A stretch of 64,000 nucleotides of DNA from Anaerofilum sp. An201 (GTDB lineage Bacteria > Bacillota > Clostridia > Oscillospirales > Ruminococcaceae): assembly GCF_002160015.1 (NCBI RefSeq), contig NZ_NFJT01000002.1, forward strand, positions 216,924 through 280,923, written 5' to 3'. Shown here piece by piece: positions 47,357-56,695 of this stretch (position 1 is its first letter; each line of letters opens with the position of its first letter). A program made the position numbers and the translations under genes. The notes below the pieces were generated by a model, which worked only from the letters and a program-made list of their open reading frames with translations, had not been told where the DNA came from and searched no databases.

Positions 47357-48943
47357 TCACAGGGCTCCTTCTGCCAGGCGGCGCAGGAAGGCGAGGTCCT
47401 GCCCGTCGCAGCCGGGCTGCACCTCCTCGCGCAGCAGCGGCATGTCGGGACGGTTTTCCGCCACCCAGCGGCTGAGGAAGGAATAGTCCATCACGCCGCC
47501 GCCCAGCGGACGCGGGCAGTAGGCGTCGCCGTCCAGCACGAAGTCCTTGATGTGCATGGCGGTGATATGTGTGCCGAACTCCTCCAGCCAGCTGCGCCAC
47601 AGATCGCTCTGGCGGGGCTGGTCCCGCTTTTTGAGGACGTTGGCGGCGTCGAAGATCAGGCGCAGGTGCTCTGTGTCCCCCACCGTTTCCAGCAGCTGCC
47701 GGGTGCGCGCGGGGGTGTCGAGCGGGTACCAGAACACCGGCTCGATGGCAAAGACCGCGCCGTGCTTCGCGGCCGCCTCGGTGATGCGCAGCACGCTGTC
47801 CACCAGAAGCGGGTACCGCGCCGCCTTCTCCTCCTCGCACAGGTGGGAATAGCTGCTCTCACTGCCCACCGCGCGCGCCTGCATGGCGTTCTGGAGTGAG
47901 AGGCAGTGCGCCACATTCTCCACCGCGCGGCGGCGGACCTCCTCGTCGGGGGCGCTGAGGTCCATATAGCAGCCCAGCACGCTGATCTCCACCCCGGCGG
48001 CGGCAAAGGCCTCGCCGATGCGGCAGGCTTCGTCCTGGTTCACCGCCCGGTAGTCGTCCACCGTGCACAGCGCCTTCGGCATGGCCAGCTGGCAGGCGTT
48101 GTAGCCCTTTTCCCGCAGCAGGCCGGCCAGCGCGGCGGCGGAGCGGCGTCCGTAGATGCGCACCGACAGGATGAAGGCGTAGACCACCGCCACGCCGCTG
48201 GCCTCGGTGGGCGAGAAGCTGCCGCTGAGGATGCCGCCGATGATGATGACGATCATCAGGATGCTGGGCACGGCGTCCCAGATGGTCTTGAGAATCTGGC
48301 TGAGCTTGAGCTTCTGGGCATTGCGCACCACATAGCCGTGCTTTTTGGCGAACAGGAAGGCGGCCACCATACACAGGGCAGCCCAAAGCAGGCCCGGGAT
48401 CCAGCCGGCGATGAACAGCGTGGCCACCGAAACGCCGCCGCAGGCAGCAGAATAGATGATGAAGGCGTTGGTGGGCGGGGTCAGCTGGCCCACCGGAGCG
48501 GTGGCGATGTTGGTGGCGGCAGAGAATTCCTCCTCATAGCCGGCGTTCTTTTCGGGGTCGCGCAGGACGCTGCCCATGGCGGAGGCGGCGGCGATGCCGG
48601 AACCGGACAGCGAGCCGAACATCGCGTTGCCGGCGATGTTGGTGAGGGCCAGCGAGCCGGGCACACGCCCCAGCACCAGCATAGCCAGGTTCACCAGCCG
48701 CTGCGCCAGGCCGCCGCTGCCCATCAGGTTGCCGGCGAGGATGAAGAACGGGACCGCCAGCAGGCTGAAGCTGTCGATGCCGGTGGTGAGCTTCTGGGCG
48801 GCGATGAAGGTGGCAAATTGGGGGGACAGGAACATGGTGATGGTCACGGCTGCCGAGGTGATGATGCTGAAGGAGACCGGCGTCCCCATGATCAGCAGAA
48901 AGGCAAAGACGATGACCAGAACGATGGCAGCAGAGATCTCCAT
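47357..48943 (-). CDS. Chimera: N-terminal part of TRAP permease DctM joined to a sugar phosphate isomerase/epimerase
   Basis: 528 residues. Residues 1 to about 258 are the first part of a TRAP large permease (MGTPVSFSIITSAAVTITMF, SGSGIAAASAMGSV, PTNAFIIYSAACGGVS, GSFSPTEASGVAVVYAF). Normal DctM is about 430 residues, so the last third or more is missing. From about residue 260 (SVRIYGRRSAAALAGLL, near base 48165) the chain continues in frame as an almost complete AP-endonuclease-2-type TIM barrel of about 268 residues (GYNACQLAMPKAL, AIEPVFWYPLDTPARTR, HITAMHIKDF). No stop, start or ribosome site lies at the joint. An in-frame deletion between two neighbouring genes, or a misassembly, explains this best. 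As a transporter it is probably inactive. dctQ precedes it directly. Confidence 0.82.
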   Translation of the reverse strand: MEISAAIVLVIVFAFLLIMGTPVSFSIITSAAVTITMFLSPQFATFIAAQKLTTGIDSFSLLAVPFFILAGNLMGSGGLAQRLVNLAMLVLGRVPGSLALTNIAGNAMFGSLSGSGIAAASAMGSVLRDPEKNAGYEEEFSAATNIATAPVGQLTPPTNAFIIYSAACGGVSVATLFIAGWIPGLLWAALCMVAAFLFAKKHGYVVRNAQKLKLSQILKTIWDAVPSILMIVIIIGGILSGSFSPTEASGVAVVYAFILSVRIYGRRSAAALAGLLREKGYNACQLAMPKALCTVDDYRAVNQDEACRIGEAFAAAGVEISVLGCYMDLSAPDEEVRRRAVENVAHCLSLQNAMQARAVGSESSYSHLCEEEKAARYPLLVDSVLRITEAAAKHGAVFAIEPVFWYPLDTPARTRQLLETVGDTEHLRLIFDAANVLKKRDQPRQSDLWRSWLEEFGTHITAMHIKDFVLDGDAYCPRPLGGGVMDYSFLSRWVAENRPDMPLLREEVQPGCDGQDLAFLRRLAEGAL

Positions 48944-49438
48944 TTATTCTTCGGCCTCCTTCCGGCTGTTTTTCAGTTCAGCGAAATGTTCGGACAGGCG
49001 CGGGATGCTGTACAGCACCATCATCACGCCGCACACCGGAACACCCGCATAGTAGATCTGCATCGGGATATGCAGGGCGGCCGAGACCTGCCCCACTGCG
49101 TTCATGCTGACCATGATGCCGCCCACGATCATGATGACCACGCTCAGCACCAGGATGAGGATGTCGTTGAAGATCTTGTCCATGGCGGCGCCCTTCTTTG
49201 TGAAGGTGCTGGTGACGAAGCCGATCGAGATGTGCTTGTCCTTGCCGTAGGCATACGGCACGCCCAGCATGGTGGTCCAGATCAGGGTGTATTTCACAAA
49301 TTCTTCGGTCCAGTCGCTGGGGTCACGCAGGATAAACCGGGTGAAGATCTGCCACACACAGCCAAACACCATCAGCACCACCATGACGCACAGCACGACC
49401 TCCAGCACCTTGTCCAGCACTTGGGTCATTTTTTTCAT
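48944..49438 (-). CDS. dctQ: TRAP transporter small permease (DctQ)
   Basis: 164 residues with four membrane helices; CVWQIFTRFILRDPSDWTEEF is the family signature. It forms the membrane complex with DctM and works with the binding protein DctP. The start at 49438 follows GAGGAGGGGCAAACA. Its stop touches the dctM ATG. Intact, unlike both partner genes. Confidence 0.92.
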   Translation of the reverse strand: MKKMTQVLDKVLEVVLCVMVVLMVFGCVWQIFTRFILRDPSDWTEEFVKYTLIWTTMLGVPYAYGKDKHISIGFVTSTFTKKGAAMDKIFNDILILVLSVVIMIVGGIMVSMNAVGQVSAALHIPMQIYYAGVPVCGVMMVLYSIPRLSEHFAELKNSRKEAEE

Positions 49439-49451
49439 TGTTTGCCCCTCC

Positions 49452-50467
49452 TCAGTCTGCGTAGCTCTGGATGTCTTCGTACAGAGCGCGGTATTCGTCG
49501 CCGCGTCCGCAGTATTCCTCGTGGATCGGCTGTACAGCCTCGATGAAGGCGGTCTTGTCGATGTCATAGTAGACATGCACGCCGTGCTCCTCGGCCTCGG
49601 CGATGGCGTCGGCCATCATGTCGCTGTACAGGCTCTTGAAGTTTTCGTTGGTCTGTTCCAGGCTGGTCACCAGCGCCTGCTGCTGTTCGGCGGTGAGGCT
49701 GTCCCAGGTGGCGGCGCTGATGATGTAGATGTCGGGAGAATACTGGTGCTCGGTGTAGGTGTAGGATTTCACCAGATCCTGATGGCCGTTCACGGTGAGG
49801 GCCAGCTCGGTGTTCTCGGCGCCGTCCACCATGCCCTGCTGCAGGGCGGTGTAGGTCTCGCTGGAGGACATCGGCACCGCCGAACCGCCCATCGCCTCGA
49901 TCATCTCCATCGAGGTGGAGCTGACCATCGAGCGGATCTTTTTGTTGTTCAGCACCGACGGGTCGGTGACCGGCACGTCCTCTTTCAGATAGAAGTTGCG
50001 CGAACCGTTGGCGTAGTAGCCGATGGCGATGAAGCCCTGGTCACGGGTGGAGGTGAACAGGTCCTGCACTGCCTGGCTCTGTTCCATCGCGGTGTAGTAG
50101 TGGTCCTGGTCCACGAACAGATACGGGATGGCAAAGATGGCGTAGCGGTCGTCGAACTGCTCCAGCGTGTTGGAGCTGACCTTCGCCATGTCCAGAATGC
50201 CCGCCTTCACCATCTCGATCTCCTCGTTTTCGGTGCCCAGCACGCCGGAGGGGTAGATCTTCACCTCCATGCCGGTGTCGGTCTGTGCCACAAAGTCGGA
50301 AAACAGGGCGATGGAATCCGCGATCTCGGACCCCTCCTGCTGGTTGTGGGCGAGGCGGATCTCCACGGAGGCCGAGTTGTTGGAGTTGTATACCTTTATA
50401 AAGGTGACCGCAGCGACCAGAAGAGCTGCCGCGCAGACTGCCACGCCGATTTTTTTCGGATAGTCAT
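49452..50467 (-). pseudogene. dctP: TRAP substrate-binding protein (DctP) with a -1 frameshift in an A7 run
   Basis: The best start is the ATG at 50467, behind GAAAGGAGAACTT. It reads MTIRKKSAWQ and stops after 23 codons. One more A in the seven-A run at 50450-50456 gives MTIRKKIGVAVCAAALLVAA, a normal signal peptide, and joins in frame with the rest. That remainder is a full DctP: EIRLAHNQQEGSEI, VKIYPSGVLGTENEEIEM, IPYLFVDQDHYY, KKIRSMVSSTSMEMIEAMGG. The gene is therefore one base short of intact (about 339 residues). It could be a sequencing error in the homopolymer, a recent mutation, phase variation, or slippage. dctQ follows after 13 bases. Confidence 0.85.
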
Positions 50468-50486
50468 AAGTTCTCCTTTCCTGTTT

Positions 50487-50552
50487 GAGAAGAGCCGGCC
50501 GCAGCCCCCGTGCACGGTGTGGGCTTCCGCAACGTCCGGGTCCGCTCTTCTC
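50487..50552. promoter_or_regulatory. Stem-loop in the dctP leader
   Basis: GAGAAGAGC and GCTCTTCTC, 9-bp perfect arms 48 bases apart, end 20 bases before the dctP start. A smaller CCGCCGC/GCGGCGG stem follows upstream. No T-run, so this is not a terminator; it may be an RNA regulatory structure. Confidence 0.45.
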
Positions 50553-50619
50553 GTCCCCGCCGCCTGCGGCGGCCAACCGAAACGGCAGGGCATGTGCGCT
50601 TCCTGTCTGGGCTCATGCA

Positions 50620-51495
50620 TGATTTACAAGTTTATTGTAGCATCTGTCCTGCCTACATTCTGCGCCCTATCTTGCGATTTTTCGGCAAAATTCAAACTAT
50701 CTTGCACTGACTTTTCCCGCACTTTACAGTTTTCCTTGTGCGTTTCCACCATATATTGTTAAATAGCACAAAAATATATAGATTATTTGTACAATATATC
50801 CATGTTTATTTCTTTTTTGTCTTTCCAAAACAGAGCAATATCCGTGTGTTTTGGGGCTGAATGGGCAAATACAGACGCATCTGTCTTGACAGCACTCCCG
50901 GCTAAACCTTGCTGTTTCTGCTTTGGGGGATTTTGTGCTGTTCGTACAATGGAGGATGGCCCGAATGGGGAGACGATGCGGTGGTGCAACGGAAAAGATC
51001 TCCATGGGGAGGCAACAGGTTCAGACCAGAAAAAGCTTGTATGCGGGCCGCTCCGCTTTGCAGCCGCCTTGCGGGAGGTTTGGCGCAGCATCGCTGTTTT
51101 TAAAAAATATTACTTTTAAGAAATCTGTTTGTCACTGAAATTCTTTTTTTGCAAACAACTCGCTGGTGCGCTGTTTTTTCAAAGAAAAAATATTTTTTAT
51201 GCAAAATTTACAAATTTTCTCGAAAACTTTGCAGGATTTTTCATTGACTTTGCGAGTTGCACATAATAATATAAAGATAGAAAATTTAATTTTTAATCAT
51301 CCAATACAGTTTATAAAAGTTATATTTTGTGTGCAATTTTATTTCCTTCTGTTTTTATAATGATGCTTGTACAGGCAGACATACCGCTATACCACTTCTT
51401 TTCCAATATAGAAAGGGTGAGTCCGATGGGCCATGTTCTGTAAGCCGTCCCGCAAGTTCCGTACTTTGTTCTTGCTATCAGAAAGGGATATCGTT
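50620..51495. other. AT-rich gene-free stretch
   Basis: GC content drops sharply at about 50.6 kb. Several short frames exist (for example 50787-51119), but none has a ribosome site or a recognisable product. The right end leads into the small secreted protein gene. The left end (about 50630-50680) should hold the TRAP promoter. It looks like the edge of acquired DNA. Confidence 0.5.
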
Positions 51496-51879
51496 ATGAA
51501 AAGGTCTAAAAAAATCATCGGCGCGCTGTTCGTTTCGGCCGTGGTGGTTGGCTCTTCTTTGACAGCGTTTGCTTCCAATTGGCATTCTGCGGCAACAGCT
51601 GATGCTGTGCTGAAAAACAACTACTCTTTGGCTGTTGCTATAACAGATTGTTCCCGTGTTCCCTGTACTGAATTTATTGGAATAGAATCGACAATAACTG
51701 GTCAGGGAGACGATTTTTCTGAAACGGGCGTTGGTAGCAGTGGCGTTCCAACTTGTCAAGTTTTTGCAAGCACCAATGATGTGAGAGGCTTTACTTCTGC
51801 ACACAGTACCCATCATTTTACTATTGCATTTAACGGCCATTATGAATATTTTGATACCGCCAAGCATGCATATCGATAA
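51496..51879 (+). CDS. Small secreted protein with three cysteines, unknown family
   Basis: 127 residues. The start MKRSKKIIGALF at 51496 is chosen for the AAGGGA site and because it begins a classic Sec signal peptide with a likely cut after SLTAFAS (about residue 27). The mature part is about 100 residues, without membrane helices, with three Cys (CSRVPC and PTCQVF) and an aromatic/His-rich end (STHHFTIAFNGHYEYF). I do not recognise it. It is AT-rich and heads a cluster with a lipoprotein, an ABC ATPase and a large permease, an arrangement like that of secreted bacteriocins with immunity and export genes (for example lactococcin 972 type). That role is inference only. Confidence 0.7.
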   Translation: MKRSKKIIGALFVSAVVVGSSLTAFASNWHSAATADAVLKNNYSLAVAITDCSRVPCTEFIGIESTITGQGDDFSETGVGSSGVPTCQVFASTNDVRGFTSAHSTHHFTIAFNGHYEYFDTAKHAYR

Positions 51880-52156
51880 TAAAAATTAATCTCCAATTAA
51901 ATTGCAAAAAATTATTAGGCGAATTACGACCTAAAAAATGCTATTTTATTCTCGAAATGCAACGTCTATATTTTCGCTTAATAACGATTCACAACATCTG
52001 CGTGGTTAGTTTTATAATTTTTCTTTAATTTCATAGATATTATCACAGCAGCCAAAGCTCCAAAGTTTTATTAATACTTAATCATAAATATAACTTCTAT
52101 ATGATGTTATTGATTATAAGTTTTAATAATCTTTGGAGCTTTTTAAGGAGATTTTT

Positions 52157-53428
52157 ATGAAAAAAAATTTTTTACACATATGTCTTATATGCATACTATG
52201 TGTATTGAGCTTAACAGGTTGTCGTACAGATAGTTTTTCCCGCACACCCAGCACGCTTTCTATTGATGAGGAATACCCGCAGGGTGGGTTTATTCTTCAT
52301 TCCGGCTCTCCTATGGTAGAGACACCGGAAGGTTTTTATGCCTTTCAAGACAATTATCTGTATTACATCACCTCCGACCTCACCAAAAGTACTATCCTCT
52401 GCGGCAAGCCGGAATGTACACATAATGTAAATCCCAGCACCAATCTTTACGAAGCAGCTGAATGCAATGCATTTTTTGTAAGACCACAGATCTCCTATTA
52501 TGAAGGTTATCTCTATATCGCAGCCCAAAATATCGCAGTCCAAAATATCACAGCTCAAAATTTTCAGACAGAAACTGATGATATTTCAACCGTTGTCTAT
52601 CAGGTATCTCTGGACGGAAGTGAAAAGAAAATATTTTTTGATGTTGGTCAATTCATAAATGGCATGTGCATCTACAAAGGAGATATGTACATCGCGGACG
52701 CTGTGTACACAGAAACCGGCAAAAAAGATCGTATCCGAAAAATATCCATGAAAGACCCTTCAGATGTGAAAACTCTGTTTGAAACCACCGACTATCCCAG
52801 CAGCACTCTGAATCGATTTGAATGTTACGGAGATTTTTGCTATTTCTTTTTCACACCTGGTGAAGAAGACGGTGTCTATCGATATCTCAGAATAAATCTG
52901 CAAACCGGAGAAATCACTACATTACACGAATCCAGCGATGACACCTCTCTTCTGTACATGAACGACTATGGATGTATTATAGAAGATCAGGATGTGAACC
53001 GGAAAAATCAGTACGATGACTGGCTGTGGGACAGCACCTATTATAAAATCGCCCCCGGCGATACAAACACCGTACCGCTTACAGAACAGGACTTTCCTCT
53101 GCTTGCCGAAACCCCAAAACTGGAAAATATAGACGATACTTATATTTATTTGAGCAGTATGCATCATTCTTCATGGAGTGAAAAAAGTTGGCCGGAAGAT
53201 GCCAGCATCTATGTCTGTACCTATGACGGGGAGATTGCCGCAACCATTCCGCTTGGCCGTGAATTTTCAGGCAGTGTTTTCCACGCGCTGCCCGGCACAG
53301 AGGGCTATCTGTTTGTATACAGTCAAAAATATGCCGAAGGTGTTGCCGAAACACGCTACTACTACGCCCCCAAAGCGGAATTTGGGGACGGCGCCGTGGT
53401 GCAGCTGAAAGAGATCCCCATGGAATAA
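52157..53428 (+). CDS. Lipoprotein with propeller-like repeats, unknown function
   Basis: 423 residues. The start at 52157 follows TTTTAAGGAGATTTTT. The signal peptide ends in a lipobox, LSLTGC (Cys about residue 23). The chain alternates strand motifs such as FYAFQDNYLYYIT, SYYEGYLYIAA, GMCIYKGDMYIAD and YECYGDFCYFFF-like blocks, resembling a propeller of the DUF5050 sort. A short local repeat (QNIA-VQNIT-AQNF) sits near residue 125. Most of the gene is AT-rich, but the last 150 bases match the GC-rich ABC genes downstream. A surface partner or self-protection protein for the small secreted product is possible. Confidence 0.75.
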   Translation: MKKNFLHICLICILCVLSLTGCRTDSFSRTPSTLSIDEEYPQGGFILHSGSPMVETPEGFYAFQDNYLYYITSDLTKSTILCGKPECTHNVNPSTNLYEAAECNAFFVRPQISYYEGYLYIAAQNIAVQNITAQNFQTETDDISTVVYQVSLDGSEKKIFFDVGQFINGMCIYKGDMYIADAVYTETGKKDRIRKISMKDPSDVKTLFETTDYPSSTLNRFECYGDFCYFFFTPGEEDGVYRYLRINLQTGEITTLHESSDDTSLLYMNDYGCIIEDQDVNRKNQYDDWLWDSTYYKIAPGDTNTVPLTEQDFPLLAETPKLENIDDTYIYLSSMHHSSWSEKSWPEDASIYVCTYDGEIAATIPLGREFSGSVFHALPGTEGYLFVYSQKYAEGVAETRYYYAPKAEFGDGAVVQLKEIPME

Positions 53429-53453
53429 AAACACACAGAAAGCGGGCCGAGCG

Positions 53454-54329
53454 ATGCTTGAGATCAAAAAGGTATATAAAAACTACGGCAAAAAGCGGGC
53501 GCTGACCAATGTGTCCTACCAATTCGGCACCGGCGTGTACGGCCTGCTTGGCCCCAACGGCGCGGGAAAATCCACCCTGCTCCAGATCATCACAGACAAT
53601 CTGAAAATGGATGTGGGGCAGGTGCTGTACAACGGGACCGATATCCACAAAAACCAAAAGCAATACAAGAGCGCGCTGGGGTATGTGCCGCAGATCCAGG
53701 ACATGTATGAGAATTTCACCGCCTTTGAATTTCTGGAATACATGGCTGCGCTGAAGGGGATGCCCAAGGCGCAGGTGCTGCCCGAGATCAAGCGGGTGCT
53801 GAAAATTGTGGGGCTGACCAAAAACGCCATGCAGAAGCTGGGCACCTTTTCGGGCGGCATGAAACAGCGCGCCCTGATCTCCCAGGCGCTGCTGGGCAGT
53901 CCGCAGGTGCTGATCCTGGACGAACCCACCGCCGGGCTGGACCCCAAAGAGCGGATCAAACTGCGCAACCACATCAGCCGTCTGGCCGAGACCACCACTG
54001 TGATCCTGGCCACCCATGTGGTGTCGGACGTGGAATCCATCGCCAAGGACATCCTGCTGCTGGGCGACGGGCGCATCCGGCAGCACGGCAGTGTGGAAGA
54101 GCTGTGCAGCGGCCTGGCCGGCAAAGTGTTTGAGGGCCGGATCTCCGCCGACGATCTGGCCCGTCTGGAACAGACGGCGGTACTCAGCAACATCCAGGAG
54201 CTGAGCGGCGGGCGCATCGAGGTGCGCTGCATCGCCGAACCGGAAAAGATGCAGGCGCTCCCCTTCCCCTTCCAAACCGCCGCCCCCAATCTGCAGGAGG
54301 TGTATCTCTACACCTTTGCGATGCACTGA
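53454..54329 (+). CDS. ABC transporter ATP-binding protein
   Basis: 291 residues: a standard nucleotide-binding domain (Walker A GPNGAGKST, Q-loop YVPQIQD, signature FSGGMKQR, Walker B VLILDEPTAGLDP, switch His ATHVV) plus a C-terminal extension of about 80 residues. It is of the ABC-2/CcmA-like exporter type, with a single ATPase per gene. It starts 25 bases after the lipoprotein gene and precedes the large permease by 15 bases, so the three should be one operon. Confidence 0.94.
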   Translation: MLEIKKVYKNYGKKRALTNVSYQFGTGVYGLLGPNGAGKSTLLQIITDNLKMDVGQVLYNGTDIHKNQKQYKSALGYVPQIQDMYENFTAFEFLEYMAALKGMPKAQVLPEIKRVLKIVGLTKNAMQKLGTFSGGMKQRALISQALLGSPQVLILDEPTAGLDPKERIKLRNHISRLAETTTVILATHVVSDVESIAKDILLLGDGRIRQHGSVEELCSGLAGKVFEGRISADDLARLEQTAVLSNIQELSGGRIEVRCIAEPEKMQALPFPFQTAAPNLQEVYLYTFAMH

Positions 54330-54344
54330 GCCGGGGGTGACACG

Positions 54345-56516
54345 ATGCTGCTGTTTCACGAATTGCACAAGCTGCTTTCCGGCAAGACCAAATGGCTGGT
54401 GCTGGCCATCCTGCTGGTGAACAGCTTTGTGTTTTATCTGTACATGATGCCCTATACAAAGCCCGTCGCCGAGCGCCAGCTGCACAGCCAGGTGCTGGCG
54501 CGCGGGCGCGAATACGACACTCTGCAGCAGGCGCTGGACAATTTGGAGGCCGATGTGACCGCCTGCGCCCACTGGGGCAGCATGGAGATGTATCAGTATT
54601 CCGACCAGGTGGCCTATGAACTGAAAAGCCAATACCAGGATGCCATCAATTTTGCCGCATTCATAGGCGGGTTCCAGGAGCGCGCACAGAATATGCTGGA
54701 CTTCCCCATTTTCGCCCGGGAAGGCAGCTTTGCCAAACGCAACATCATCAAAACCGCCGCCGACTTCCAGGCGCTGGAAGGGCTGGAGGTGTATCCCGCC
54801 GACGGCGAAGGGCTTTTGCAGATGCAGAAGTTTTTCATTTCGGATGTGTTCCTGCTGGTGCTGGTGTGTTTTCTCAGTTTTCAGCTGTTTGGGCTGGACG
54901 CCTCCACCGGCATCAACAAGATCATCAACGCCACGCCAAGAGGCGGCCGACGGCTTTTGCTGGTGCAGGTGGGGCTGGTGGGGCTGTGCGCGGTGTTGTG
55001 TGCATTTCTGCTGTATGGAAGCAACCTGCTGCAAACCAGCCTTTTGGCGGGTCTGCCCGCCCTTTCGCAGGACATCCACGGCATCGCCGCCTTCCAGAAT
55101 ATCCCGTATGCCTGCACCACCCTGCAATATCTGCTCACCTATCTGGGCTGGAAAATGTGGTATGCGCTGGGGCTGTCGCTGCTGGTGCAGATGCTGGCCT
55201 ACAAATTGCAGGGCGCCAAACTGGCCTGGGGGATCCTGGGTGTGGCTTCGGCGGCCAGCTTTCTGCTGTGGTTCTATCTGCCGGCCAATCCCATCGCCAA
55301 GATCTTCCGCTATCTGAACCTGTTCGGCCTGGCCGACACCGCCGAGGTGGTGGGCAACTACCAGAACCTGAACCTGTTCTGGTTCCCGGTGGAGCTGCGC
55401 ACGGCCGCCAGCGTGATGCTGGCTGCTTTTATCCTGGTGGGCGGAGGGTTGATCCTGTACACGAAACCTGTTTCGATGCGCCTTGCCCTGCGCCGCCAGG
55501 AAAAGCCGATGCCCGAAAAGAGCCGCCACAGTCTTCTGGGCTACGAAGTGCGCAAGACCATCGGCCGGCAGAAGGGCGCGATTTTACTGCTGGCCGCTCT
55601 GCTGTATGCGGGCTGGGCCGGCATCCTGTACCAGCCGTCGCCCTACATGCTGCCCACCGACTATTACTACGACGAGATGTCCTCCTCGCTCGTGGGCAAA
55701 AGCGGGCAGGAATTGCAGGCCGCGATGGAAACGCTGCAAAAAGAAAACGAGAGCTTTTCCATCCAGGGGCAGGCCGAGGCATTCTTCAAGATCCAGCAGC
55801 AGTATATGCTGCTGACACGCGACCCCTCCCTTCCCTTTGTGAATGCCCGCGGCTGGGACGCCGTGTTTGCCAACAAGCAGAAGGATATCGTGCTGTTCCT
55901 GGTGTTCAGCCTGCTGGCCATCTTTTCGGTGGTGGGGCTGTTCCAGATGGAATACCGCAGCCGGATGCACACCCTTATTCGGACTACCCGCGGCGGCAAA
56001 GTATACTGGTATAAATTTGGCTGCGTGTGCGTGCAGAGCATCGTGTTCACCCTGCTGCTGCACGCCGGGCAGCTGGTGCAGTACGCCCGCGAGTATGCAC
56101 CCGCGATGGGCGATGCACCCGCGCGGGCGCTGCCGCTGTTCGCGTCGACCTCCCTGCCGGTGTCGATCTATGGCATGCTGGCTCTGGTGCTGGTGCAGAA
56201 GGTGCTGGCCGGTCTGTGCGTGACCATGCTGCTGTTTGTGTTGGCGCAGTTCCTGCTGTCGGCCAGCCAGTTCATCATCGGCGCGGCGGTTCTGGTGCTG
56301 CTGCCGGGCGTGCTGCTCTACATCGCCAACATGCAGTACATCAATCCGCTGGTCGACATCCTGAAAAGGGCGGTGGAGCCTTGTCTGACCCTTTATTATG
56401 CGCTGTGTTCCTGGCCGTCGGTGCAGGCGCGGGTGCCCGTATACGGGTTTGCCTTTTTGGTACCGGCCGCCTTCGGCCTTGTGGCGGCGGGGTATTACCG
56501 CTGGCAGAAGCGGTGA
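54345..56516 (+). CDS. Large ABC-type permease, 723 residues
   Basis: A membrane protein with two similar halves, each an N-terminal helix, an extracellular stretch of about 100 residues, then a cluster of five or six helices. Joined, they are about 12 helices (for example VFLLVLVCFLSFQLFGLDAS in half 1 and IVLFLVFSLLAIFSVVGLFQ in half 2). The IINATPRGGRRLL and LIRTTRGGKVYW loops after the clusters correspond, which supports an internal duplication of an ABC-2-like permease. It should pair with the ATPase just upstream. Large fused permeases of this size accompany bacteriocin-like secreted proteins in some Firmicutes; the substrate here is unknown. Confidence 0.85.
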   Translation: MLLFHELHKLLSGKTKWLVLAILLVNSFVFYLYMMPYTKPVAERQLHSQVLARGREYDTLQQALDNLEADVTACAHWGSMEMYQYSDQVAYELKSQYQDAINFAAFIGGFQERAQNMLDFPIFAREGSFAKRNIIKTAADFQALEGLEVYPADGEGLLQMQKFFISDVFLLVLVCFLSFQLFGLDASTGINKIINATPRGGRRLLLVQVGLVGLCAVLCAFLLYGSNLLQTSLLAGLPALSQDIHGIAAFQNIPYACTTLQYLLTYLGWKMWYALGLSLLVQMLAYKLQGAKLAWGILGVASAASFLLWFYLPANPIAKIFRYLNLFGLADTAEVVGNYQNLNLFWFPVELRTAASVMLAAFILVGGGLILYTKPVSMRLALRRQEKPMPEKSRHSLLGYEVRKTIGRQKGAILLLAALLYAGWAGILYQPSPYMLPTDYYYDEMSSSLVGKSGQELQAAMETLQKENESFSIQGQAEAFFKIQQQYMLLTRDPSLPFVNARGWDAVFANKQKDIVLFLVFSLLAIFSVVGLFQMEYRSRMHTLIRTTRGGKVYWYKFGCVCVQSIVFTLLLHAGQLVQYAREYAPAMGDAPARALPLFASTSLPVSIYGMLALVLVQKVLAGLCVTMLLFVLAQFLLSASQFIIGAAVLVLLPGVLLYIANMQYINPLVDILKRAVEPCLTLYYALCSWPSVQARVPVYGFAFLVPAAFGLVAAGYYRWQKR

Positions 56517-56640
56517 CGGCTGCTTCCGGTTGGAGGACGGTTTACTTTTTGACCCGCACGCTTTGCGCGCACCGGCGATGCAGTATATGCTCTTTCCTGG
56601 ATTCGTTCCGCACCAGTTCCCACAGCTCCCGATTTTCCGG

Positions 56641-56688
56641 CGGCTGCCGAAATGGCGTTCCCGTGCCATTTCGGCAGCCGTTTTTATA
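56641..56688 (+). terminator. Terminator after the ABC permease
   Basis: A 15-bp stem CGGCTGCCGAAATGG with CCATTTCGGCAGCCG followed by TTTTTATAA. Confidence 0.9.
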
Positions 56689-56695
56689 AATCCCC

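Noticed and set aside
49452..50576. A 374-residue DctP with an upstream start at 50576
   Set aside because: The first 40 residues are low-quality sequence lying in the leader stem region, there is no ribosome site, and the true start and signal peptide are explained by a one-base loss in the A7 run.
50787..51119. A 110-residue frame in the AT-rich stretch
   Set aside because: No ribosome site, no signal peptide, odd Cys/Phe-rich composition; overlapping frames are equally open.
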